Source: Strigops habroptila (Eukaryota > Chordata > Aves > Psittaciformes > Psittacidae). From it: 64,000 bases of DNA. The translations under genes were made by a program, and so were the position numbers. Location: NCBI RefSeq assembly GCF_004027225.2, contig NC_044277.2, positions 97,833,552-97,897,551 on the forward strand, given 5' to 3'. Within the stretch, counting starts at the first letter, position 1. Each line of letters begins with the position of its first letter. Of the stretch, positions 22,457 through 32,600 are shown piece after piece. A model generated the notes under the pieces. The model did no database searches and was not told the DNA's origin. It was given only the letters and a program-made list of their open reading frames with translations.

Positions 22457-22829
22457 TCCAGCACTTGGGACACGCTCAGGACCCCCCCACCCCATGTCCC
22501 CCCACAGTAACCACCGCTCTGTGGGCTGGGGCCAGGCGTTTCCGGAGGGGGAGAGGTTCCCCAACCTTCTGGAGCAGGGATAAAAGGGGATGCAGGGGGT
22601 GGCCGTGGGACAAGGATGCCGAGCTCCTGGGCGCTGGTGCTGGCGGTGCTGGGGGGGGCCTGCGCCCTCCCTGCCCCGGCCCCCCTGGCCTACACCCAGG
22701 TGCTGGCTCAGGCCGTCGAATCCTCAAACCAGCGCCCCGAGGTGCAGAACGCCTTCAGGCTGCTCAGCGCCGACCCCGAGCCCGCCCCGGTGAGTGACAC
22801 CCCACCGGGACACCCCACTCGTGATCCCC
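22457..22829 (+). repeat. Inverted-repeat arm A: promoter, exon 1 and start of intron 1
   Basis: From CCAGCACTTGGGACACGCTC to CCACTCGTGATCCCC. It matches the reverse of 25381-25751 with only about 15 differences by eye over some 372 bases. The match stops abruptly 40 bases into intron 1. Confidence 0.9.
22579..22588 (+). promoter_or_regulatory. TATA box of the CATHL3-like gene
   Basis: GATAAAAGGG lies 37 bases before the ATG. A GTTTCCGGAGGGGG block (ETS-like core) lies upstream. Both are shared with CATHL2. Confidence 0.6.
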
Positions 22830-23504
22830 GGCTCAGGCTGCTCAGTGCCAAGCCCATGGGGACATTTGGGGGGACACCAGAACCTCTGCATGGGGAGAAG
22901 TTTAGGGGTGCGGGGTGGGATGCAGGGGGATGGTCCTGACTGGACTGGCTCTGGGCACCTGGGGATGGGTGTCATTTCTCCCTGGTGGGTGCCACCACCC
23001 TGTCCCTGTCCCCATCCCAGGACATCCAGCTCAGCTCCCCGCAGCACCTCAACTTCACCATCACGGAGATGCAATGCCCGGCGCGCTTGAGAATCTGCCC
23101 TGATGCCTGCGAGTTCAAGGAGGACGGGGTGAGGGACAAGGGGGGCTCTTGGGGGGGTCACACCTCCTGTGGGGTCCCCAGCGTGGGGCCATTCCCCCCT
23201 GCCTGTCCCCGCACTCACACCCTGCTCTCTGCAGCTCGTCAAGGACTGCTCCGCACCCGTGCCCCAGCGTGGGAGCTCCGTGCTTGGTGTCACCTGCGTG
23301 GACTCCACCACGGACGTGAGTTGGGGGTCCCAGCGGGGGGGGGACATGCTGCAGAGCCTGGAGGGGGACTTGGGGGGTCCCCCCACCCTGTGACACCTCC
23401 TTTCCCCACAGCCCATCAGGGTCAAGCGCTTCTGGCTGCTGCTGGTAACAGCCATCAAGACGGTGGCTGCTGGTGTTGGCATCTTCAAGGCCTTCAAGGG
23501 ATGA
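22616..23504 (+). CDS. CATHL3: Cathelicidin, CATHL3/CATHL1-like
   Basis: Secreted antimicrobial peptide precursor of 151 residues. Four phase-0 exons: 22616-22789, 23021-23128, 23235-23315 and 23412-23504. The signal peptide is MPSSWALVLAVLGGACA. The cathelin domain carries YTQVLAQAVESSNQRPEVQN, AFRLLSADPEP, LNFTITEMQC, CEFKEDG, LVKDC and VTCVDSTTD. The tail begins PIRVKRFWLLLVTAIKTV and ends FKAFKG, aligning with chicken CATHL3 (RVKRFWPLVPVAINTVAAG...), with a Pro-to-Leu change after Trp and a less basic end. An extra Cys in exon 2 (RICPDACEF) gives five cathelin cysteines, not four. Promoter and exon 1 are near-identical to CATHL2. CATHL1 and CATHL3 are close paralogues, so the exact symbol is uncertain. 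AATAAA is at 23562-23567. Confidence 0.88.
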
Positions 23505-23569
23505 GACCCCCTCGAGGGGCTGCCATCTGCCCCCCTCCCACCTTGGTGTCCCCCCGACCCAAATAAAGC

Positions 23570-24505
23570 TGCTTTCCAGCCCCACTGTGCCTTTTCCTGC
23601 TGCTGTCACCCCACTGGGGACCGGGTATGTGGGGACAGGATGGGGGGTGATGCTGATGGAGGAGGGTCCTTTGGTGGGGAGCAGAGTCAGCCCCCCCAGA
23701 ATGGGCCTGGCATCACCCAAGCCCCATGGGCACTGCCAGCTCCCCGGGGCCTCATTCTGGCACTGCCCTTATGCGGGGTCTTGCCCTCTTGGGACTGAGA
23801 CAGCACCGCAAGAGCAAAGGGTCCCCTGGGAGCTTATGCCTGCCGTGGGGTCCCCATGGGGTGCGCGTGGGGCACAAACCCAAGGGACCATTGGCCCATT
23901 GTGGGGTGGGGAGAACAGGGGAGTACATCTCCAGGGGCCACCGGAGCCAGGGCTGCAGCCATGACCGTGGTCTGGTGCCTTTTGGGGTGCAGGGGTCTCC
24001 ATGCCACAATGTCCCCATCCCAAACTGCCTGTGACAGCCCTGATGGCACAGCTGAGGCCAGTGCATGTCCCCCCCCCCCGGCAGGGGTCAGTCACAGGGG
24101 ACCCCTTGGGAGCTGAATTCCCCCATGGCCCTTCTCTTATATCTCCCTGGGTAGCCCAGGGACCTGGTGCCTCCCCCACCACCATCACCATCATTTTCGG
24201 GGGACGAACCACCGTGAGGACAATGACACCATAGGGGCGATGTGGGTTGAGATGGGAATGGTGCCTTTTTTGGGAGGGGGGTGCCCTGGGGGCTCTCTGG
24301 AGCAAAACTGGGCCCTATCCCCAATGTCAACCCCATGTCCCTTCAGGTCCAAGCTCTTGATCCCCAAGGCGGGGACATCCCGGGGTGTGGAGCTGCCCAT
24401 AGGGACGATGTGGGGAGCAGAGCCCCCTCTCCGTGTGCCTCAGTTTCCCCCCAGCACCCCAGGAGGCAGCCAGGAGCCGGCTCACACACACGGGCCATGA
24501 AAGGC
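23570..24505. other. Spacer between convergent cathelicidins
   Basis: G/C-rich sequence with no recognisable gene or repeat. The CATHL3-like gene and CATHL2 converge on it. Long frames are compositional. Confidence 0.5.
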
Positions 24506-24517
24506 CCCTTTATTGGT

Positions 24518-25594
24518 TCAGCCCACGGTGACGGACACCCCGACTTTGCCATAGATCTTGATCTTGGGCCGAAAGTGCCGGACCTTGCCCAGGAAGCGCC
24601 CGAACCGGCCGCGCTGGACCAGAACCGGCTGCCGGAGGGAAAACGGGGTCACCGGGGTGAGGGGGATGCTCTGGACCCTGCATCCCACCTGGGGACCCCA
24701 CACCTTGGACACCGCACCCAGGAGCCCACACCCAGGACCCCACGCTGGGGACCCCACAGCCCAGAGCCCACACGCAGGATCCCTGCACCCAGTTCCCCAC
24801 ACCTGGTCCCTGCTCCCACCACCCTTGCAGGACCGTGCACCCAGCACCCTGCACCCAGGACCCTGTGCCCATCACCCCATGGGTGCCACAGGACCCCCCA
24901 TCCCATCCTCCACTGCTTGCGGGCTGGAGTCATCCTGGTGGGATGGAGATGTCGGGGTGTCCCTTTTGGTGACGGCAGACCCCGAGATGTGGGGAGGGAG
25001 GGTGGAAGGACACTGACACCCATGGGTGCTCCCACCCACTGTCAGTGGGCGCTGCCGCCCAACTCACGTTGGAGGAGGCATCATTGCAGTGCAGGTCAAT
25101 CTCAGGGGAGCTCTGCAGGAACTGCACTGGCCCTGAGCACTCCTTGATGACCTGGGGGGGAAGACATGACACCTTGTGAACCCTGGTGAGGACACCCTGT
25201 GTGTCCTTCCCCATCTCCATCCTCATCCTCACCCCATTCTCCTTGAAGTCGCAGTCTTCAGGGTTCATCCGGGCACTTGGGCTGCACTCCGTCTCCATCA
25301 TGCTGAAGTTGAGTGCCCGCAGCATGGTCAGCTCGAGGCCCTGTGGGGATGCAAGTGACTGTGTGGGTCACTAAATGGGGGGGGATCATGAGTGGGGTGT
25401 CTCGGTGGGGTGTCACTCACCGGGGCGGGCTCGGGGTCGGCGCTGAGCAGCCTGAAGGCGTTCTGCACCTCGGGGCGCTGGTTGAAGGATTCGACGGCCT
25501 GAGTCAGCACCTGGGTGTAGGCCAGGGGGGCCGGGGCCGGGAGGGCGCAGGCCCCCCCCAGCACCGCCAGCACCAGTGCCCAGGAGCTCGGCAT
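24518..25594 (-). CDS. CATHL2: Cathelicidin-2
   Basis: Secreted precursor of 158 residues. Four phase-0 exons: 25594-25421, 25340-25233, 25151-25068 and 24628-24518. Exon 1 is almost the same as in the CATHL3-like gene. Exons 2-3 are distinct: LNFSMMETEC, DCDFKENG, VIKECSGPVQF, IDLHCNDASSN. The tail begins PVLVQRGRFGRFLGKVRHF, matching chicken CATHL2 (LVQRGRFGRFLRKIRRFRPK), and ends VTVG; a C-terminal Gly could support amidation. One basic residue of chicken (LRK) is Gly here (LGK), and the C-terminal part is longer and more hydrophobic. The AATAAA signal begins only three bases after the stop (24514-24509). TATA box at 25631-25623. Confidence 0.93.
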
Positions 25595-25751
25595 CCTTGT
25601 CCCACGGCCACCCCCTGCATCCCCTTTTATCCCTGCTCCAGGAGGTTGGGGAACCTCCCCCCTCCGGAAATGCCTGGCCCCAGCCCACAGAGTGGCGGTT
25701 ACTGTGGGGGGGACACGGGGTGGGGGGGTCCTGAGCGTGCCCCAAGCGCTG
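25381..25751 (-). repeat. Inverted-repeat arm B: CATHL2 promoter, exon 1 and start of intron 1
   Basis: Reverse of 22457-22829. Similarity is lost just upstream of CCAGCGCTTGGG and just after CCACTCATGATCCCC in intron 1. Confidence 0.9.
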
Positions 25752-25972
25752 GCGCTGTCACATCTGGTCACTTTTGGGGACATGGCCCCACTCCCCAGGG
25801 TATCCCAGGGAGCCCCTTGGGGGGAGTTGTGAGACCCCATTGCTGGCATTGGGGCACCAGCACCAAACCCCAGGAGTTGCCCCATCTCTGTTGCCCAGCT
25901 CTGGGGGGGTGTCTCCCTGCCCCCCAACCTGTGTCAGCCCCACACACGCACACGTATCACCCCAAAATATCT

Positions 25973-26818
25973 TTATTCCAGCTCCACTGGGGACAGGGGG
26001 CGGCGGGATGTCCCCAGGAGGGATGTGCCAGCATGGGGCCGAGGACGCTGGGGTGGTCGTGAGGAGGAGGAGGAGGATGGTGATGATGATGATGGGTGAC
26101 CTGGGTTGGTGCCAATGGCTCGTGGGGTGCCGGGGGCGCGGGACTGGGTGCTGCTGCCGGGCTGTTTGGGGGAGAAATGAGGGAGAGCTTCACTCTGCAG
26201 CCAAAACACGTCCTCAAAAGTTGGGGGAATACATCCCACCACTGCCCCCACCAAAGGACTGGGGGACATGGAGCCCTCACCGGCTCCTTGCCGCACTCCA
26301 CCATTGACAGTGGCACGTCGGGCAGGAAGGCAAAGACAGAGACCTGGGCCGTGCACCGCTGTACCTGGGGGATGTATCGACCCTGAGCATCTTGGGGACA
26401 CTTTTGTCCCCCTCCATGTTTCGGGGGGACCCTGTCCCACACTTACCCTGCCCGGCCGGGCTTGGCAGCCGGCCCCGCGGCGGTCAGGGAGGTTTTTGGG
26501 GCAGGCGGGCTGCCGGGCAGTGAAGTTGATGCTGAAATGGGTGCCCCAGTCGAACGTCTGCTGGGAGAACAAGGATGGGGTCCTGGGGGCTTCCCAGTGC
26601 CAATGGGGAAAGGGGTCCCCGCCGGGACGGGTGCCGGGGCTGCACCCACCCATTGCCCAGCCTGCTCCTACCGTCCTGGCGACTCCCAGCATCTTCAGCA
26701 GCCGCAGCTCCTGCCCGTGGGTCTCCAGCACCGAGCGCGCCAGGTCGCGGGGAGCCGGCAGCCCCGGCGGGACAGCAGCACCGGCCGCCAGCAGCACGGC
26801 TCCCAGCACCAGCGCCAT
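25973..26818 (-). CDS. Divergent cathelin-like secreted protein
   Basis: Not recognised as a named gene. Four phase-0 exons: 26818-26672, 26557-26447, 26364-26281 and 26161-25973, 176 residues. Exon lengths of 37 and 28 codons for exons 2 and 3 mirror the adjacent cathelicidins (36 and 27-28). A signal peptide (MALVLGAVLLAAGAA) is followed by LARSVLETHGQELRLLK. Exon 2 has HFSINFTARQPAC and a second Cys; exon 3 has QRCTAQVSVF and SMVECGKEP. The four cysteines match the cathelin/cystatin pattern. Exon 4 encodes a 62-residue Ser/Pro/Arg-rich tail (RPPQRPRPH, TSRRPLSPVELE) unlike the helical tails next door. The TAA stop lies inside the AATAAA poly(A) signal (25977-25972). It could be a novel cathelicidin, a chemerin-like or other cystatin-fold protein. 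Tail frame is less certain because all three frames of exon 4 are open. Confidence 0.72.
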   Translation of the reverse strand: MALVLGAVLLAAGAAVPPGLPAPRDLARSVLETHGQELRLLKMLGVARTVGAGWAMGGCSPGTRPGGDPFPHWHWEAPRTPSLFSQQTFDWGTHFSINFTARQPACPKNLPDRRGAGCQARPGRVSVGQGPPETWRGTKVSPRCSGSIHPPGTAVHGPGLCLCLPARRATVNGGVRQGAGEGSMSPSPLVGAVVGCIPPTFEDVFWLQSEALPHFSPKQPGSSTQSRAPGTPRAIGTNPGHPSSSSPSSSSSSRPPQRPRPHAGTSLLGTSRRPLSPVELE

Positions 26819-26819
26819 G

Positions 26820-29600
26820 CGGCCAGGAAAGCAGGGGACCAGGGAAGCGGCCGTCAGCTCGGGATCGGGAATCAGCTGTCAGCTCTGCGCAGGGGCCCCA
26901 GCTCGTCCCGCTTCGCCTCCAGGATAAACACTGGGCCCCGCTGCTGTGGGGAAGGGATTGGGTTGCTGGTGTTTTCCTTGGCCTGGTGCCGTGGTGGGTG
27001 CTTGCCCGGACCTGGCGGAGATGCCAGGCTGATTCCCCACAGCGGCCCCTTCCCTTCGCACACTCCCTGTTTCACAGCATGACGGTACAAGCGGTGACCC
27101 CGGGATCCAGCCAGCCAGGCTCAACATCCCGCTCCTCCCGAGTCGGGTGTGAGGGCATCCTCCTGGCTCCTATGGAGAGAAAACCCAGGGGTCGCCTCCC
27201 CCTCCCTGTTTCTTTACAGTTATTGGGATGTTTTCAAATCCCTCTCACTCTGCTCAGAGCTCAGACTTGGCTAAACAGCCCGGCCTCTGATGGAGATTGT
27301 ACCATCGCCCTTCCCACCCCACTTGAAAACACCACATCAGCTGGCAAGGGTATGAATTTCAGGTTAAGTGACAGTAAAAGTGCCCTTTTGGGGTAGGGAC
27401 ACAGAAGAAAGAAGCAGCACAGCAAAACCCTGGGTGACTTAGGGCTCATTTCTCCAGAATTCAGTATTTTTCTGTCCCTTTATGGACACTTCAGTGGCTG
27501 AAGGGCCAGGAGCTCCCCTTTGTCTTTGGTTTATCCATAGAGGGAAAGCAAAGAAATCCTTGGGAAGGAAACCCCAAAGCCTGGCTGGCTGAGCCTCCTG
27601 GGACCACCGTGCTTCGAGGACCAGCTTGGCAGCCCGTGGGTCATCAACAGCCCCGGCTTCAGCAGGTTTTCAAGCCGCTGCTCCTGCAAGTGTGTTTGAT
27701 CCAATATTCATGTTTTTATGGACATGAAGCCCCTCTGGGAGATTCTGGGAGGGAGATGGGATGGAAGATGGGACAATGGCCTGCTGGGAGAGCAGCCCCA
27801 CGAACATTGAAGCCTCCTCTACACAAGGCGACCATCAGGACACGTCCCGGAGAAGATGCTATGGAGTGGGAAGGAAGAGGCACAATCCCCCTCAGGGATC
27901 ACCAGCAGAGACATAAAACACCGTGTGGTCCTTCCCCCCGAGGTGATGGAGGTGCCCCATCTGCAAAGACCCCACCGCAGCTCCAGCTCTGGTATTCACA
28001 GCCCAAAAAGCAACTTCATTTTCATTCCAGTGTTCATGGGTGGTTTGGTTTTTGATTATTTTTTCCTTTTTAAAGAGTCTTAGCAGCATGGAACCCCCAA
28101 ATGAATAACCTGGTAGTTACATGGAAGAAATAGATATATACTGACAAATCACATTTATAGCCAGATACTTTCATTATATATACCTAAAATATACATAGTA
28201 CCTGAATATATAGACATCCACATATACACCCAAAGTTCAGATCCCGAGTGACGCTGGGAGTCAGGTAGGAACAAGGTGGAGGACTGGATTTGGGGGCTGG
28301 GGTGAACATCCAGCTTCTCACGGCTTGGAGCTGGGCAGGGGACAGGTTCCGAGCTCCCCAAAACACTAGGATTGGGCAGGACAAGGGGCGAAAGCCCCCA
28401 TACCTTTGCTGCTGCCAGTGGGATTAGTGTCAAGTTCTTTCTGCCCGAGCAGGCAGGGGTGGCAGCTGCCTGTCCCTGCCTGCCCACGGCAGTGGAAGAG
28501 GTATGGCTTTGCCGAAGGGTGGCACGGGAGGACACGGGCATGGAAGAGAGCCCCGGAGGGATGGCGGTTCACAGTCATGCAAGAGAAGTGCTGAAGAGCT
28601 GATGCAGGCAAGGACTTTGCAGGGAGGGAGCTGCCGTGCTGCCTGGATGCTGCTGCTTCGAGCAGGCTGCTGCTTTGGCCCTGCCAGCACTCGGCCTCAC
28701 GTCTTGTTCCTGGCACAAAACCCACTGTGGGCTTCCAGAGCTGACACATTCAACACTTAACTTTCTTGCCCTTCCTGAAAGATACTGGCCATGCTCTGCT
28801 CCAACTGCCTCTGAAACATCAAAAACATCCCAATAATTATAAAGACATCCCTTAAGTTAAACACCACCTTGGCCTGTTTCCTATTTTGAAACCCTACGAC
28901 TGTTGCTTAGTGTCATTTACATTCAGCCTCCTCCTCCAAAGCTTGCTCAAACAATGCGATGGTTTAACTGACCCGTTTTCCTCATCCTAGTTTCCCCATC
29001 ATGTGGCTCTTGTGGAGAAGTTTTCCCCACTGAGCTGAAGAAAGCACAGCTCTGCTCCGGGAAGCCAGCGATGTCTTGTGTAAGAAGCACCTTAGAAAAG
29101 GCAGAGCGTGGATGCGGTCTGGGAAGCGCTGCCGGTGGGTTTTCTCTGTCTCAATAACCAGATGTATTTTCAAAGTCATTCAAGTGGCCGTTTTTATGTC
29201 GCAATTAAGCCTGTCCCCACTCCCTGAGCCTATACCGGCACTTCCCAAAGGTGCAGCCGAAAGCAGAGCGCAGGGCAATGTGGAAAACCAACGGCAAGGA
29301 GAGGAAGGATTCGCTTGGCCACAGCTCCGAGCGCAGGCTAACAGGCACAGAGGGAGGCGGGCAGGTCCTTGCTCGCACCAGCATGTAGATGTATTCTGAC
29401 ATGTTTGATCTTTGGGGAGCCTCAGCCCAAAAAGCCAAGGGTGGGGATTGTTTTGTCAAGTGGTTTTTATGTGCGTGTATGTTTGTGAATGACACTTGAG
29501 CACCTGGAAACGCACCTCTGCGGGTATCACATCATGAAACGCTCTTTGAACCCCTCTCCGTATTGTCGTTAGGAAGACACCCCCCCCAAAGCCTTTCTTC
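26820..29600. other. KLHL18 3' UTR and spacer to the cathelin-like gene
   Basis: No further gene recognised. The part next to 29600 should be KLHL18 3' UTR, since the mammalian 3' UTR is long. I found no AATAAA on the minus strand here; a TATAAA variant is at 28158-28153 beside an AT-rich tract (28120-28215). Frames in this stretch have no recognisable domain. Confidence 0.45.
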
Positions 29601-32600
29601 TCAGATGGTGAGGAGGGGTATGCAGCCCACCCCAACCCCTCCCTCGTGGCACACCATCGGTGCCATGAACGTCCAGCGGTTTGTCTCCGGGTCATACATT
29701 TCTACCGAGCTGAGGTTGGACTGTCCATCGTACCCCCCCACTGCATAGAGACGGCCACAGTTTGCCACGAGGGAGACGCGGCTCCTCCGGGTGTTCATGG
29801 GGACGATCAGGTACCACTGGTCCGCCATGGAGCTGTAGACTTCGGCGATGCTGAGGAAGCCCGAGCCGTCGTAGCCCCCGCAGACGAACATCTTGCTGCC
29901 CAGTGAGGCTGCTCCGTGGCGGCAGCGCTTGTTGAGCATGCTGGCAACCGGGTGCCAGGTGCCCGTGTGGTGGTTGTAGTACTCCACCTGCAGTCACAGA
30001 GAGCACACGGTGTGAGAGGACCCTCGCCCGGGACCCACCATGCGGTGTGAGCACAGAGCCTGTGCTTCATCACACAACTGGAAACTGCTAGAGAACATAA
30101 GGTCACTCCTTGGTTTCATATATTTAGGTTCTGTATTGTTATTAAGCTTTTCCAACATTCGGGATTCCACACCGCTCCCACTGCCTGCAGCCCAGGAATT
30201 CACCAGCGAGTTCATGGGGCACAGACTGTGCCATACATGGGGCACATTCTGTGACATACCACACCTGGTATGTCACAGAAACCACAGCTGTAAAACCAGC
30301 TTTGAAGATGCTCCCTCCACCTCTCTCCCCTTTCGTCAGCTTCTGCGTGCTGTTTTAAACAGGGATCTGCGCCCCAGCACCAAAAGGACTGGACGCCCTT
30401 CAATTAAAAGTTCAATTGCCATGGGATTGTGTCTCAATATCAATGTATTAATTTCCCTCGTGCACACATCGTGCTGCTGCCCAAGGCAGAACCAGCCAAA
30501 GCTCTGTCAGACCCCAAGAGGGGCATGTCCGAGCTGTCCTTAACGACCCTCTAAGTGTCCCCTAACCTTAAGGGAGACCCCCCCGCCTCACCAGGCAAAA
30601 GATTTAAGCTTTAACAGTTCGAATTTTCCAGTTTCTCATGTTGGATGACCATCTGACCATTACCCCAGGGAGGTTGTGGATGCTCCATCCCTGGAGCCAT
30701 TCAAGGCCAGACTGGACAGAGCCTTGGACCACGTGGTTTAGGGCAAGGTGTCCCTGCCCATGGCAGGGGGGTTGGAACTAGATGATCTTAAGGTCCTTTC
30801 CAACCCTTACGACTCTATGATTCTATGAAACTTGTTACACAGTTAAGCCTGTGTCCCACACTCTGTGGCAAAGGGTAGGGTCTCTTCCCTTCTGAAAGCA
30901 GCAGTATGCTCTGCACTTTCAGAAAAGGCCAGCACCTCATCTCTGTATGTTTGTAGAAGGGTTATCTGGCACCTCAGGAGAGAAAACAACACCATTTTGC
31001 ATCCCTTGCATTTATAGAGAGGCTGTTAGATGGCTCCCTTCTGTAAGGGCTCCAGCACTGCTCCAAACTTGTCATGTTCAGGAATGAGCTCACACAAGAT
31101 TTGTAGTTCTTGGCTCTGGGGTACTTCAGGCTGCAGATGACAGCCTGCCCCAATCTGCTGAGCGAGGCAGAAATAATTATTGCTGCTCCCAGCAAACCCC
31201 TTATTACAAATTTTCAAGGGCAGTGCATTAGTGACAGACCCAAATTGGATACAGCTCCTGCGCTCTCACTCCTCAGCACATGAACGAGTCTTTTCTGTTC
31301 TGCATCAGGTTTGGTTGTAGATATTTTTTTCGAGAACAGAAACACAGAGCAGTGGAAGAGGGCAAGCTGGCCTCTTACCACCAACTCCCCCTGCTGTGAA
31401 ACTTGTTTCAGAGATAATGATAGAATCTCAGAGTGGTTTGGGTTGGAAGGGACCTTAAAGCTCATCCAGTTCCAACCCCCTGCCACGGGCAGGGACACCT
31501 TCCGCTACATCAGGTTGCTCCAAGCCCCGTCCAACCTGGCCTTGAACACTGCCAGGGATGGGGCAGCCGCAGCTTCTCTGGGCAACCTGTGCCAGGGCCT
31601 CACCACCCTCACAGGGAAGAACTTCTGCCTCACATCTCAGCTAAATCTCCCCTCTGCCAGTTTAAAGCCATCCCCCCTTGTCCTGTCCCTACCTGCCCTT
31701 GTCAAAAGCCCTTCTCCAGCTTTCTTGTCGGCCCCTTTAGGCACTGGAAGCTGCTTTAAGATGTCCCCAGAGCCTTCTCTTCTCCAGGCTGAACAAGCCC
31801 AGCTCTCTCAGCCTGTCTCCATAGCAGAGGTGCTCCAGACCTCTCAATAATAATTCAAAGCCATCGAACAGGCACAGAAAACAGAGGTAGAAGCCTGACA
31901 TCTGGGATAGTTCAAAGCTCAAAGGTACAGGGATGCAATGATAAAATGATTTAAAAGTGAAGGAAGCAGAGAGACAACTAAATGCACTAGCTCGATCCTT
32001 TTGGTGCTGGGGAATAAAAGCAGTGCTTTCAGCCCAGCTCCCAGTGGGTCCCTGCCTATCTCACTTCTTCCTGAGCAAGAAGGGCCCAGGAAATGACAGA
32101 ATTTGGTGGTGCAAACACTCATGGCACTTTACATGCACAGGGAAAGGGCACAGAGGTGTCCCAGCTCCAGCCTGACCTTCTGGCTACCTGCTGGAGATGA
32201 ATCTCTGCTCAAGGCTTGCAGGAACCTGCAGCACCCTGCAGACTTACGCTGTTGAAGATCTGCAGGCCGTCGTGCCCTCCTGACACGTAGATCCGGCCCT
32301 CGAAGACGGTGACTCCAGCGGCACTGCGGTTGGAGCTCATGGGGGTCACTACTGTCCACCTTGCCAGGAGAGAGGAGAGGTTAGCAAGACTCCTGCAGGC
32401 ATGGCACATGGATTATTTAGGATTTTCTAGGGCTGGGTTCTAGTAACTCTCCTTTCACCACCTATTTTATTTCAACTATGGCTTTTTTTGCTTGCATCCA
32501 AGTAAACTCTTGCAAGGAGTCGTGCTGCTCTGCTGTCAAGATATAAAGGCATTGCTCACTGTATTCCTTTTCCAGCTTGGACACCCAGCGGTGCCGTGGC

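Noticed and set aside
25957-26442. Single-exon His-rich frame on the minus strand
   Set aside because: It reads through an intron and stops beyond the poly(A) signal; the spliced phase-0 frame fits the cathelicidin pattern better. Its tail frame is kept as an open question.
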